DNA of 48,205 nt from a virus. This document shows positions 37,705 through 46,703 of this stretch, piece by piece. Position numbers and translations under genes: made by a program. Within the stretch, counting starts at the first letter, position 1. Every line of letters starts with the position of its first letter. A model generated the notes under the pieces. It saw only the letters and a list, made by a program, of their open reading frames with translations, made no database searches and was not told the origin of the DNA. The DNA is taken from positions 1-48,205 of IMG/VR virus record IMGVR_UViG_3300025879_001397; one strand, written 5' to 3'.

Positions 37705-38492
37705 TGTTTATAATCATTATCCAACCAAGGTGCTGAACTTACTAATCTATCGGGATTGAAATTGATTCTATCATTGTAGTGTATTTTACCCAACTCCTCA
37801 ATTTGTGTATCTGATATCAGATTGAATCCGTAATCGATTTTACGATTTACCGATAATGCGTAATCTATAAACTTAAAGTGCCCACCATAAAGTGTTCCTT
37901 TAATATTCACTCTAGCATTTGGAATTCCCCAAGCATCTGCCGCAATCAATCCATGTAAAGATGATGATAGGATGAATTCCACATCTAATATATCTTCGAT
38001 GAACTCATGTAACCCAGCACAAATATCAATAATCTTCACACCTTGTTTTTTTAGATTTTCAACTTGAACTTCATTCTCATCTGCGTAATGAGGAATCAAT
38101 CCATATTTGTACTTTGGTTCTTTTCTCTTATATTCGGTGATATATGGCATCAGAAGAGCAGGGTCTCCATATACATCAGGACACTCAATACCTCTCATCA
38201 TAAGTTCGTTTCGAGTTAGAGGTCCTCTTACAGCAAATACCTTTTGTGGAACCCCTGATATATGATTTTGGTCAATTGCTCCACCACCCCATACTAAATC
38301 ACCATTTCTTAGATGTTGTAGAACCGAACCTACTACGATTAGTTTATTGGATTCACCTGAGTTATTGGTTAGTTCTATATTCTCACTTTGAGAAATTGTC
38401 TTAACTAATGGATGTGATACTATATCTCCCCAATTCTTTGAACGATGTGGGTGTTGTGGATTGCCATTGTTGTATTCAAATACTTTCATCAA
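37692..38492 (-). CDS. Polysaccharide pyruvyltransferase-like protein
   Basis: 266 aa. NWGD (20-23), KVFAVRGPLTRNEL and FILSSSLHGLIAADAWG are the conserved stretches of the CsaB/WcaK family; this enzyme uses PEP to add a pyruvate ketal to a sugar. Slightly shorter than typical (about 300 or more aa). It overlaps the next GT2 gene by 4 nt. A negatively charged pyruvylated glycan would be the outcome (inference). Confidence 0.84.
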   Translation of the reverse strand: MMKVFEYNNGNPQHPHRSKNWGDIVSHPLVKTISQSENIELTNNSGESNKLIVVGSVLQHLRNGDLVWGGGAIDQNHISGVPQKVFAVRGPLTRNELMMRGIECPDVYGDPALLMPYITEYKRKEPKYKYGLIPHYADENEVQVENLKKQGVKIIDICAGLHEFIEDILDVEFILSSSLHGLIAADAWGIPNARVNIKGTLYGGHFKFIDYALSVNRKIDYGFNLISDTQIEELGKIHYNDRINFNPDRLVSSAPWLDNDYKHLFY

Positions 38493-39325
38493 TCAAAATC
38501 TTTAATCATACCATATTCATCAAACATTGGAGGTCTACCCCATTTTGATATCCACTTTCTCATATTAGCTTGTTCTGAGAGAATTTGTCTTTCCGAACTT
38601 CTACCACCATTTTCTTCCAATCGATGTGAACCTCTTGCTCCGAAATGCCAAACCAACGATGTGGTTGGTAGGATGAATCTAAATCCACTTTGTAACATTC
38701 GTAAAAACAAATCCATATCATCATAAGATGCCGGTGCAAATAGTGGGTCATTACCACCAATCTCATCCCAATGTTCTTTCTTAATCAACCCACTTACACC
38801 TTCACCTTTTGGAATCTCAAAATCATTCTCCGAAGTGAATTGTTCGGCATATTTATCAAAGAACTCTGAGTTAAAATCGTTATGATATGCTCCAAATACA
38901 TCTTTTGGAACTACAACAGTACCTGGTCTACTTTGTGAGTTAGGAAACATCTGAGGTTCTATCCTATGTGAATTTACCCATAACTTTTCATTTGGATATT
39001 TGTTATGAGTATCCATCAAAGACTTATCCCAATTAGGTGTTACATAGAAATCTGAATGTAAGAACATAATGTATTCAGTTTTCACTCTATCAGCACAAAA
39101 GTTCATACCACCACCTATACCAATTGGTTGTTCGTTCTTATCTATGTAATACTCTAAGTTGTATCTTTCTGAGTTTTCTTCTAACCACTCATCAGTTCCA
39201 TCATTACAATTTTCAGCGTGAATTATGAACGGAGAATCTTTGTAGTAAGAATTCTTACGAACACTATCTACTGCTATTTTAAGATACTCTAAGTTATTAT
39301 ATGTTGAAATACAAAATGTTATCAT
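38489..39325 (-). CDS. Glycosyltransferase family 2, 278 aa
   Basis: Start chosen at 39325 (MITFCISTYNNLEYLKIAVD), just after the upstream stop at 39328. MFLHSDFYVTPNWDKSLM is the DxD-type region (HSDF), and FAPASYDDMDLFLRML the catalytic acidic motif. A paralogue in outline of the 34399-35556 enzyme (shared NDPLFAP motif). Confidence 0.86.
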   Translation of the reverse strand: MITFCISTYNNLEYLKIAVDSVRKNSYYKDSPFIIHAENCNDGTDEWLEENSERYNLEYYIDKNEQPIGIGGGMNFCADRVKTEYIMFLHSDFYVTPNWDKSLMDTHNKYPNEKLWVNSHRIEPQMFPNSQSRPGTVVVPKDVFGAYHNDFNSEFFDKYAEQFTSENDFEIPKGEGVSGLIKKEHWDEIGGNDPLFAPASYDDMDLFLRMLQSGFRFILPTTSLVWHFGARGSHRLEENGGRSSERQILSEQANMRKWISKWGRPPMFDEYGMIKDFD

Positions 39326-39327
39326 TC

Positions 39328-40107
39328 TTAATATTTTAAAGGTGCTCCCCAATTACTCTGCATTACCATTCCCAAATATTGTTTATGGAAGTGCTCTTCT
39401 TTCCAACCCAATTGTTTATATAATTGATATTGCCCAACAAAGTGAAATTCTTTAAATAATGGCGATGTTGGCATCATTGGAGTTCCCATTGCCAATGCAC
39501 CTTCACCATACCATTTTAGTTCGTTTGGATGTTTCTTAAATAATACATCCAATCCCCATTCAGTATCTAACCATTCCCAAACTTTAGTATCCCAAATATA
39601 AGGGGATATTCCATAATGGTATATTTTACCTTCTCTACCAAAGTGAGCCATAATAGATTTATATTCAGCTTCATGTCCTTTTCTTACATCATAAGTTTGT
39701 AACTTTGGGAATCTATCTACGAATTCATAAAAATCATCCCTCTCATGCATTATCATATACGGAATATCCTCAGTATATAAGAAATCCGTAATATAAAAAT
39801 CTTTGAAGAAGTATGCATCTGAATCAATACACACATAGAATCTACAAAGGTTAAGTTTGTAAACCAATGATTTAACGAATTGCTGACCTACCCAACCATT
39901 ATGATTTGAAGTTATTGAATCATCACTCAGTATCTCGGTATAGTGTGGGATATTGGATTTAAACATTTCTACATCTTCAGGCGGTACTGAGATGTAATAT
40001 GGGATGTTATCTCTGTTATATAGTTGAATACTCTTAGATAGTTCAATACATCTCCCCAAGTCTCCTCTATAACTCTTTGTGAATATTATTAGGTTTTCGT
40101 ATTTCAA
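39328..40107 (-). CDS. DUF6492-like GT-A glycosyltransferase
   Basis: 259 aa. Begins MKYENLIIFTKSYRGDLGRC. FYVCIDSDAYFFKDF holds a DSD metal-binding motif, with GQYQLYKQLG later. Sequence resembles DUF6492 proteins, which are GT-A-like. It overlaps the upstream gene by 41 nt. Confidence 0.74.
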   Translation of the reverse strand: MKYENLIIFTKSYRGDLGRCIELSKSIQLYNRDNIPYYISVPPEDVEMFKSNIPHYTEILSDDSITSNHNGWVGQQFVKSLVYKLNLCRFYVCIDSDAYFFKDFYITDFLYTEDIPYMIMHERDDFYEFVDRFPKLQTYDVRKGHEAEYKSIMAHFGREGKIYHYGISPYIWDTKVWEWLDTEWGLDVLFKKHPNELKWYGEGALAMGTPMMPTSPLFKEFHFVGQYQLYKQLGWKEEHFHKQYLGMVMQSNWGAPLKY

Positions 40108-40663
40108 AATTTGGTAACTCTTTTAGTTTTTTATTTACTTTATTGATTTTATCCATATAAGGCTTCACGTCATCAATGTATTCCGAAGTTGTTCTTTGCT
40201 TAAATGGTATCATTTCCACTTCATAAATTTCTTCAAACTCTTTTTTATAATCACCAACCACATCGGTATTGATAATTACCATTGGGAAATGTGGATTTCT
40301 TGTCCAATTATCAATTTGAGAATCGATATTATCTAACCACACTCCAATATCAAACGGAACTTCTTCACTACCTTCCATTAGTTTTTGGAAGTTGTGATAC
40401 ATCCCTCTTTTGATTTGAGATGAAATTGCAATCCCCACATCTTCGGTGTAACAAAATATACCACTACCTACCATCACATCTAAAGGTCTTACATAATGAC
40501 AAGCCTTCATTTCATATGCCGTATTGTAAGTGGTAAATTTATCCTTTATACAATCTCTGATGTAGTTAGAACGACATCCACCAAATGAATTTATCCATAC
40601 ATCAATTGGCTCTCGTTGGAATAACTCTACAATGATATCCTCTGAAAAGTTATGTACTCCCAT
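40067..40663 (-). CDS. Sulfotransferase-like or glycan-associated protein, 198 aa
   Basis: PIDVWINSFGGCRSNYIRDC (about 19-38) resembles a phosphosulfate-binding loop after a beta strand, and FPMVIINTDVVGDY the second strand of P-loop-like transferases. Two helices and a polar C-terminus follow. It sits between GT genes. A sulfotransferase-related protein is possible but weakly supported; it may also be a generic phage glycan protein. Confidence 0.5.
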   Translation of the reverse strand: MGVHNFSEDIIVELFQREPIDVWINSFGGCRSNYIRDCIKDKFTTYNTAYEMKACHYVRPLDVMVGSGIFCYTEDVGIAISSQIKRGMYHNFQKLMEGSEEVPFDIGVWLDNIDSQIDNWTRNPHFPMVIINTDVVGDYKKEFEEIYEVEMIPFKQRTTSEYIDDVKPYMDKINKVNKKLKELPNFEIRKPNNIHKEL

Positions 40664-41292
40664 TATATAGTTTCGTATAAAGCGTTTTGTCTTTCTTGTC
40701 TATCGATATCCTTTGGGTGATACAATGCGAAATCTTCCTCTAATGGTAGATAAGTCATTGTATTGTAACCTTTGATTCTTTCATGTACTTCACCTACCCA
40801 TTCTATCTCAGAAGTTCTTCGGTAGAGTCTAGTCTGAACATCAGGCCAATTTACCCAACCCTTTTCATTTACATTCCATCTCCACTTTTGAATGTGTTCG
40901 TTTGTTAAACCTTCAACTGTGTTTACTCTGGGAACAAAGAATAAATCAATATCTTTATTTGCTTCCAATAAATCATGCATATTTGCCACCAAATATTCGG
41001 ATGGTAGCTCGTCCGCATCGCATTGAAAGATGAACATACCATTTGCATGGTTCTTTAGATTATTCTTAAATGTAGCAAAGTCTTTATTAAGTGGAAAATT
41101 TATTACATTTACATTTGTATGCAATTGTTCAATAATCCTCAGATAATCAATAACATCTTTCGTTGCCCCTTCCGTATCATATTGAATCAAAATCTCATCT
41201 TCAGATTGGATTCTAGGATGTAGGAAGTTTACCAACCTCGTAATCTCTTCCAATTCGTTGCAAACTGTAATTGCGTATGTAACATTAATCAT
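40663..41292 (-). CDS. GT2-like glycosyltransferase, 209 aa
   Basis: INVTYAITVCNELEEITRLV opens like a short GT2. GMFIFQCDADELPSEYL carries the DAD metal motif. RRTSEIEWVGEVHERI is the C-terminal pattern of small GT2/TPR-linked enzymes. It overlaps the HNH endonuclease gene by 8 nt and the next gene by 1 nt. Confidence 0.84.
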   Translation of the reverse strand: MINVTYAITVCNELEEITRLVNFLHPRIQSEDEILIQYDTEGATKDVIDYLRIIEQLHTNVNVINFPLNKDFATFKNNLKNHANGMFIFQCDADELPSEYLVANMHDLLEANKDIDLFFVPRVNTVEGLTNEHIQKWRWNVNEKGWVNWPDVQTRLYRRTSEIEWVGEVHERIKGYNTMTYLPLEEDFALYHPKDIDRQERQNALYETI

Positions 41293-41938
41293 AATAGTTT
41301 TTTATTTTGTTACTATGTATCCCATTCGGATACTTTCTTTTTTTCATATTTTCTTCCCAAGGTATAAATTGTAAATTATCAATACTAGCAACATCTATTG
41401 GGTCAATTCCCATTATATATGCCTCAGATATTTCTAATTTATGGTCTAAGTGATATGCCCCATTTACACCAGCCTTACCTCGTTTATCTGAATTTTCTAA
41501 TGATGATACATCTACCATCTTTGTTAAATTCATTACTTCACGTTTATATCTACTATAATCATCCATCTTAGATAGATACTCATCGTAGGTAATACCCTGA
41601 GTCTCTAATATAGTTTTTATTCTAACGTGCTCTTTACCTCTTTTAGAAAAAATGGTTGATTCGGATATCTTTTTCTTGTGTTCATCCGATAATTTGTGAG
41701 TTCCATTTCGTTTTCTACTTTCAGCAATTTTATTGTGCCAAGTATGTTCCACTTTTTTTAGCGATTCACTACGTTTGGCTATAATTTCATCATACCTATC
41801 CCCATACAATTCTTTTTGAGATTTACCAACATGCATACAACTCTTACATAATCGTTGTTCATCTTCAGCGTATCCACAATTGTATTTAGATTTATACTCA
41901 ATTTCATTTTTACATTTTGGACAATTTCTTACATACAT
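41285..41938 (-). CDS. HNH homing endonuclease with zinc fingers and NUMOD3
   Basis: 217 aa. The N-terminus has two CxxC pairs (CPKC...CKSC). GTHKLSDEHKKKISES is a NUMOD3 helix, and GAYHLDHKLEIS ... NLQFIPWEENMKK is the HNH core with DH and N. Free-standing homing endonucleases of this type insert between phage genes. Here it lies between two glycan genes with its own AT-rich upstream gap. Confidence 0.85.
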   Translation of the reverse strand: MYVRNCPKCKNEIEYKSKYNCGYAEDEQRLCKSCMHVGKSQKELYGDRYDEIIAKRSESLKKVEHTWHNKIAESRKRNGTHKLSDEHKKKISESTIFSKRGKEHVRIKTILETQGITYDEYLSKMDDYSRYKREVMNLTKMVDVSSLENSDKRGKAGVNGAYHLDHKLEISEAYIMGIDPIDVASIDNLQFIPWEENMKKRKYPNGIHSNKIKNYYD

Positions 41939-42003
41939 AATATATTGGTTTATAGATAAGTATATAAAATTTTGTTTTTCAAATTGATACTATGGATGTA
42001 ACA

Positions 42004-42468
42004 TTAGCCATAATATCTTTCTAATATATCTTTCTTTAAAAATACTTCAGTAGCGTATTGGATACCATCTAACTTATAAGTTCTATAAGCTGCACCCTTT
42101 GCTACAAAATCTTTGTTGTTTCTGATGTATGAATCGTAGATTCTATTACCACCAGAATCCATTGGAGTTACAACCTCATATAAACCAACATTTTCACTAT
42201 CGGTTTTATCATATTCATTTGATGCCAATCTCTTAAACCAATTAAGAAATTTTAAAGGTTCAATATTTGATAGTTTTAATGCGGAAATTTTCTTATCAAA
42301 AATACCCGTAACAAAGATTAAAGTTTCATCTGAACCTTTTAGTGATTTTCTACCCTCATCAACATATGTGTAAGTTGAAATTTTATAAATGCCGTATGAT
42401 TGGATATCACCTTTGGATACCCTACCACCGGTCTTAATATATTGTCTATATTGAGATGAATAATTCAT
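42004..42468 (-). CDS. Hypothetical protein, 154 aa
   Basis: Basic/Tyr-rich protein starting MNYSSQYRQYIKTGGRVSKG, with strands DETLIFVTGIFD and GLYEVVTPMD, and YATEVFLKKDILERYYG at the end. No family recognised. The GT4 gene upstream overlaps by 1 nt. Confidence 0.68.
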   Translation of the reverse strand: MNYSSQYRQYIKTGGRVSKGDIQSYGIYKISTYTYVDEGRKSLKGSDETLIFVTGIFDKKISALKLSNIEPLKFLNWFKRLASNEYDKTDSENVGLYEVVTPMDSGGNRIYDSYIRNNKDFVAKGAAYRTYKLDGIQYATEVFLKKDILERYYG

Positions 42469-43769
42469 TATAGTTTGTTTAGTTTAGGAAGTTTTAATTC
42501 AGGCTGTTTATTTAACTTTGGTAAATTAAATGGTTTTTGTACAGGTGCCTTAGCAACATACTTATCCATAATTCTACCCAATTCTTTAGTCATTTTTTCC
42601 ATTGTGAAGTTATTAAGAATATTGGTTTTTAAACCAGCTGAACGTTGTAGTTCTTTATCATATTCATTAAATACCTTATACATCTTATTTGCCGCATCTG
42701 AGTAGTTTACAGTAAACCATTTCGATTCTTTTAATAAGAACTTATCTGCTGCTGTTTTATCTACACTAGTCAATTGCCCTTCCAATAAAACAGTATGTTC
42801 TTTTGGTAAGAAATCAACTTGTCCACTCCAATTAGAAACCATAATAGGTTTTCCAGTTGATGCGAATTCCGCTAGAGGTCTACCATATCCTTCACCTTTA
42901 GTAAACGATACCATTGCCTTTACCTTTGAGTGATTATACAACTGAGCCATTTCAGTATCTTTCAAATCACCATGTAATAAGTAAATTGGTGGAATATCAT
43001 CACCTAATTCTTTTGTTACATTCTCAATCTTCTCTCTAACGGTCTCTCTATCGATTACCGAGAATCCGGCATGAGATGTTTTTAAGATAAGACCTGGTCT
43101 TTTATCCTTTGGTAAGTATTTGAATACCGTAGCAAATGTTCTGATAACCATTCCTACATCCTTTCTATCTTGCCCCAATTTACCTTTCAACCAATGTCCA
43201 ACAAATAAGAAGTTGAAATCAGTTTCAATACCATCTAAAATATCGATATCCGATTTTGGATAATCTACATAAGTATCTACATCAACCCCCTCAAATAGAA
43301 CCTCAACTGGCTTTTCAGTTTTGAACGTTCTGATGATTTGTTTGGTTTGTTTATCTTGCTCTTGGAATTGAGTTTTATCAAATAATGATTTTGTAAACTG
43401 AGATGGTACAATTACCATATCCATTTTGTTTGCACCTTCGATAAACTCTTTTGGAATAACAGTTGTTTCCACACCAGCAGTAATACCGATGTTGTAGTTA
43501 CCCTTTGGTTCGAATTCGTTTGCAACAGACATCTGCATAAAGATATCAGGTTTTCTATCTACCTTAGTAACTACATTCGATAACATCTTCTGTCCAAATT
43601 CAGTTGTTGGGTCTGCTTGGTTTTGTGGAGTATTTCCCCATCGAGTTGGTACAATCTTCACATCGTACTTATCTAACTCAAACAAGCTTCTCAGAATATC
43701 TCTAGCATGGTCACCATAACCACTTCGAGTAAATACTGGAGCTTGGTATACTAATAAAGGTTTATTCAT
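42468..43769 (-). CDS. Glycosyltransferase family 4, 433 aa
   Basis: KPLLVYQAPVFTRSGYGDHA opens like GT4 phage enzymes. FLFVGHWLKGKLGQDRKDVG is the donor-binding Rossmann segment, SFTKGEGYGRPLAEFASTGK the E-x7-E retaining motif, and PIMVSNWSGQVDFL the following conserved stretch. A GT-B retaining glycosyltransferase. Confidence 0.9.
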   Translation of the reverse strand: MNKPLLVYQAPVFTRSGYGDHARDILRSLFELDKYDVKIVPTRWGNTPQNQADPTTEFGQKMLSNVVTKVDRKPDIFMQMSVANEFEPKGNYNIGITAGVETTVIPKEFIEGANKMDMVIVPSQFTKSLFDKTQFQEQDKQTKQIIRTFKTEKPVEVLFEGVDVDTYVDYPKSDIDILDGIETDFNFLFVGHWLKGKLGQDRKDVGMVIRTFATVFKYLPKDKRPGLILKTSHAGFSVIDRETVREKIENVTKELGDDIPPIYLLHGDLKDTEMAQLYNHSKVKAMVSFTKGEGYGRPLAEFASTGKPIMVSNWSGQVDFLPKEHTVLLEGQLTSVDKTAADKFLLKESKWFTVNYSDAANKMYKVFNEYDKELQRSAGLKTNILNNFTMEKMTKELGRIMDKYVAKAPVQKPFNLPKLNKQPELKLPKLNKL

Positions 43770-43775
43770 AACTTC

Positions 43776-44096
43776 TTATCTTTTGTATGCGGTAATATTT
43801 GTAATTTGGTAATTTTCGTTGAAAGTGATTACATCCATAATACGGAATACATCATCTCCAATTGTAATGGTAATCTCATTGAATGTTTTATCACCAGAAT
43901 GAGTGATATTATGTACTTCCAAAGTAAAATATAAATCAAACAAAGATGCGTTTGCATTCAATACTTCTTCTTTACCACTCACTTCAATGTTCCAATCCAA
44001 TAAACTAACGTTTTGGGAATAGATGTGAGATAATCCTCTAATATCCTTACCACTAAACTTATCAAAGTATTCTTGTGTTTTTTTAATATACATCAT
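43776..44096 (-). CDS. NTF2/SnoaL-like protein, 106 aa
   Basis: Start chosen at 44096 (MMYIKKTQEYFDKFSGKDIR), 1 nt after the upstream GT4 stop. The helix-strand layout with YSQNVSLLDWNIEVSGKEE, then strands (LYFTLEVHNI, NEITITIGDDVF, YQITNITAYK), matches the cone-shaped NTF2/SnoaL fold. Possibly an isomerase or binding protein for a sugar intermediate; no catalytic residue is firm. Confidence 0.76.
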   Translation of the reverse strand: MMYIKKTQEYFDKFSGKDIRGLSHIYSQNVSLLDWNIEVSGKEEVLNANASLFDLYFTLEVHNITHSGDKTFNEITITIGDDVFRIMDVITFNENYQITNITAYKR

Positions 44097-44097
44097 C

Positions 44098-45483
44098 CTA
44101 TTTGATTTTGAATAGTTCGTAACGTTGTCTTGGTTTCCAATTTTCAAAAGTAGATTCAATACCATTTACCAATTGTTGACACATATTTTCTTTGGTCAAT
44201 CCCATATCTTCAATAAATGCTCTTCTACCTTCTAAACCATTTTTCTTCAACTCTTCCTTCGATTTGCTATACATCTCTTCCATAGCTGTTGCTACATCGT
44301 AGATATCAACTTTATCATCCCAAATGTATGGTGTTGGAACGGAACCAGTGAGTGATTGTGCTCTACTCCATATCGGCCTAGCCCATTCTCCCCAAGTTAC
44401 TTTATCTTCCCAATCTCTCCATTTGTGAAGTGAACCGATTTCGATGTAATCTTCAGCGGTTAAGTACTTACCATCCAATTTGAAACCACATTGGTCTTGC
44501 AATCCACCAGTTACATTCACAATGATTGGTGTACCAGCCATTACCGATTCTGCGGTTGTTAACCCAAATCCTTCATTACCAGCAATGTTGATTGTTACAT
44601 CTCCAATGTTGTATAGGTAATTAAGTTGTTCGGTTGATAATTTCTGAGTTGAGAATATTACATTACAATCAGGTGCTAATGTTTGAGCTACCTTTGGTAA
44701 ATCCGTACCATTTTGGTCCACAGGTGTGGTGTGCATTAGAAGTGCAACCTTCTTAGCTTTTTCTTCACCAATTCTATCACAAAAATCTTTAAATGCCATA
44801 ATCACATCCGATGGTTGTTTTCTACGGATGTTTCTATTTGACCAGAAGAATACATAATCATAATCCTTACCACCTAAGATTTTGTTTCTAAAATCAGTTG
44901 GTACATCTACTGGTTTAAATTCAGTTGGTTCAATACCATGCGGTACATATGATACCTGCCAATCTTTGTGAGGTTTCCACGTTGGTTTATCAGTCAATGC
45001 TGTCAATCGAGAAACGATACCATAAGTTTGACGAGAAATTGCTCCTAACCAATCACAACTTTCATAATAATTTCGATTGTATTGTGGGTCTGGTAAATCA
45101 TCCCAAATTGTGTAATAAAGGATTGGACAATTCTCTCTAATTTCATGCTCCATATCATATAACCATGTCCAATAACGAGGGTCCGTAAAGTGTAGAATTG
45201 CATCGGGTTTTTCTGAATTCATAATCTGTCTTAACAAATCAGCATTACCATATCCACTCCAAGGTAGAATCTTTACACTAGCATCCTCTACACCAGTTCG
45301 TTTTTGGATATCTCCAGATAAATCCAATACCTTACCTTTATCAGGGTGATTTACAGCTGCACCCACTTGGAACCAATCGTATTTATTAATAGTTCCCATT
45401 ACCAATGATTTACTCATAGTAGCGATACCACTACTCATTCGCATATCATCGGAAAGAAGAAGAATCTTTTTCTTTTTACTCAT
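44098..45483 (-). CDS. Glycosyltransferase family 4, 461 aa
   Basis: KKKKILLLSDDMRMSSGIAT opens the GT-B fold. DYVFFWSNRNIRRKQPSDV is the donor site region, and IAGNEGFGLTTAESVMAGTP the E-x7-E motif. Probably works in sequence with the other GT4. Confidence 0.9.
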   Translation of the reverse strand: MSKKKKILLLSDDMRMSSGIATMSKSLVMGTINKYDWFQVGAAVNHPDKGKVLDLSGDIQKRTGVEDASVKILPWSGYGNADLLRQIMNSEKPDAILHFTDPRYWTWLYDMEHEIRENCPILYYTIWDDLPDPQYNRNYYESCDWLGAISRQTYGIVSRLTALTDKPTWKPHKDWQVSYVPHGIEPTEFKPVDVPTDFRNKILGGKDYDYVFFWSNRNIRRKQPSDVIMAFKDFCDRIGEEKAKKVALLMHTTPVDQNGTDLPKVAQTLAPDCNVIFSTQKLSTEQLNYLYNIGDVTINIAGNEGFGLTTAESVMAGTPIIVNVTGGLQDQCGFKLDGKYLTAEDYIEIGSLHKWRDWEDKVTWGEWARPIWSRAQSLTGSVPTPYIWDDKVDIYDVATAMEEMYSKSKEELKKNGLEGRRAFIEDMGLTKENMCQQLVNGIESTFENWKPRQRYELFKIK

Positions 45484-45506
45484 AACTTATTATTATAACT
45501 TTTATC

Positions 45507-45704
45507 TTAAAATTGTGAACCTGAGATTTGTAGTTTTAGATATTCATTCATTTCTTCTCTGAAATCACCATCACTTACATATCTTTCCACAGTTCTATTT
45601 ACTAATTTTTGAAGTGTAACATCGGATTCAAATGAAACTTGTTTGAAGTTCGAATAAACACCTTTCAAAATCTTTACAGTTGTTAGCTTTGTTTCTGCTT
45701 TCAT
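45507..45704 (-). CDS. Ribbon-helix-helix regulator, 65 aa
   Basis: ETKLTTVKILKGVYSNFKQV begins with the RHH beta strand. The two helices are VYSNFKQVSFES and TLQKLVNRTVERYV. Typical of Arc/CopG-type phage regulators of early genes. It lies directly upstream of the glycosyltransferase cassette, preceded by a 69-bp AT-only gap. Confidence 0.74.
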   Translation of the reverse strand: MKAETKLTTVKILKGVYSNFKQVSFESDVTLQKLVNRTVERYVSDGDFREEMNEYLKLQISGSQF

Positions 45705-45773
45705 TATATATACATTTGTGTTTGTATATAAGTATATATAACTTATATTTTTATATAAATATATATAGAATTT
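45705..45773. other. Highly AT-rich intergenic segment
   Basis: Almost pure A/T with runs of TATA. It may hold the promoter for the RHH gene; a TATATTTA box on the minus strand at 45756-45763 has no proper -33 partner. No gene seen. Confidence 0.4.
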
Positions 45774-46643
45774 CTAAGATGGCTTCTTATCACACAATCC
45801 TCGTCTACCAAACTCACAAAATTTACAATTCTTTTGCCTTTCACCTGGCTGCTTTGGGTATTCTTTTTGTATGAATTTACCTTCATCATCAAATACATCA
45901 TTTACAAAGTTGATGAACTCATTGTAAATCTTATTTACAGTTGGTTTACCATTTGCAGGTATGTGCTTTGACATATATGGGATTGGGAATGGTGCATCTT
46001 CATAGAGTTTTCTTCTCATAATCTGATACTCCACCTTAATCTTATCCAATGGAATATTGAATAACTCAGAATAGTATTTCTTATATAGAACAATCTGAGC
46101 GTTCTTAAACTTATCAGCTTTAGCGTATTTGTTCCACCCCATTGTTGATGTTTTCAAATCAATAATGATGATTGAATTATCTGATAAATCTCTCATTACC
46201 ACATCCACAAAACCGATGAATTGTACACCTTCTTTGATTTTAGCGTTTAGTGGAATTTCAATTCCTACCAACTCAAAACCAGCCTTTGTATAGAACTTAT
46301 CTAATTTCTTTTTGAACCACTCTAATATTCTCCTACCATCTCCATAGAACTCTTCTAATTCTAACTGAGTACATATTGTACCTTCACTTAACTTTTCGTT
46401 CTCTTTGATGTATTCTTTTCTCATCCAATCCAACAACAATTTATCGGTATTGATTTCCATTGCTTGTTTCTTAGAAACACCATACATTACCGAAAGGAAA
46501 TGTTGGATTGTTTCGTGAATAGCCGTACCGAAAATCGTATATATGTTAGCGGATGATTCCCCTAACTTATCTATGTATCTCAACTTATATTGTTGAGGAC
46601 ATGATGAATATGTTGAATATTGTGAAAAACTTACTCTTGCCAT
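45774..46643 (-). CDS. PD-(D/E)xK nuclease, Cas4/RecB-like with Fe-S cysteines
   Basis: 289 aa. The start at 46643 (MARVSFSQYSTYSSC) follows from the promoter at 46662-46693. FIGFVDVV ... IIIIDLKTS is the PD-(D/E)xK core. Cys in SSCPQQYKLRY and the C-terminal KNCKFCEFGRRGLC give the four-cysteine Fe-S layout of Cas4/AddB nucleases. Acts on DNA ends or single strands in replication/recombination. No CRISPR genes are nearby, so a recombination role is likely. Confidence 0.9.
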   Translation of the reverse strand: MARVSFSQYSTYSSCPQQYKLRYIDKLGESSANIYTIFGTAIHETIQHFLSVMYGVSKKQAMEINTDKLLLDWMRKEYIKENEKLSEGTICTQLELEEFYGDGRRILEWFKKKLDKFYTKAGFELVGIEIPLNAKIKEGVQFIGFVDVVMRDLSDNSIIIIDLKTSTMGWNKYAKADKFKNAQIVLYKKYYSELFNIPLDKIKVEYQIMRRKLYEDAPFPIPYMSKHIPANGKPTVNKIYNEFINFVNDVFDDEGKFIQKEYPKQPGERQKNCKFCEFGRRGLCDKKPS

Positions 46644-46661
46644 AATCTTTTGTTTGATATA

Positions 46662-46693
46662 CAAATATACGAAAAAAGTTTGGGATTACCAAA
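46662..46693 (-). promoter_or_regulatory. Promoter overlapping a terminator hairpin (nuclease gene)
   Basis: Minus strand: TTTG (46693-46690), 20 bp, TATATTTG (46669-46662). Confidence 0.85.
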
Positions 46694-46698
46694 CTTTT
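46674..46698 (-). terminator. Intrinsic terminator fused to the next promoter
   Basis: Perfect 10-bp stem AAAAGTTTGG / CCAAACTTTT with loop GATTA and a T tract on the minus strand. It begins only 5 nt past the gp62-like stop. Confidence 0.78.
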
Positions 46699-46703
46699 CT
46701 CTT

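Noticed and set aside
45688-45718. Plus-strand TTTG-N19-TACATTTG promoter-like sequence
   Set aside because: The boxes fit the consensus, but no plausible plus-strand gene follows, and the AT-rich setting makes chance matches likely. An antisense RNA cannot be excluded.
45774-46643. CRISPR adaptation (Cas4)
   Set aside because: The nuclease resembles Cas4, but there is no repeat array, Cas1 or Cas2 in the window.
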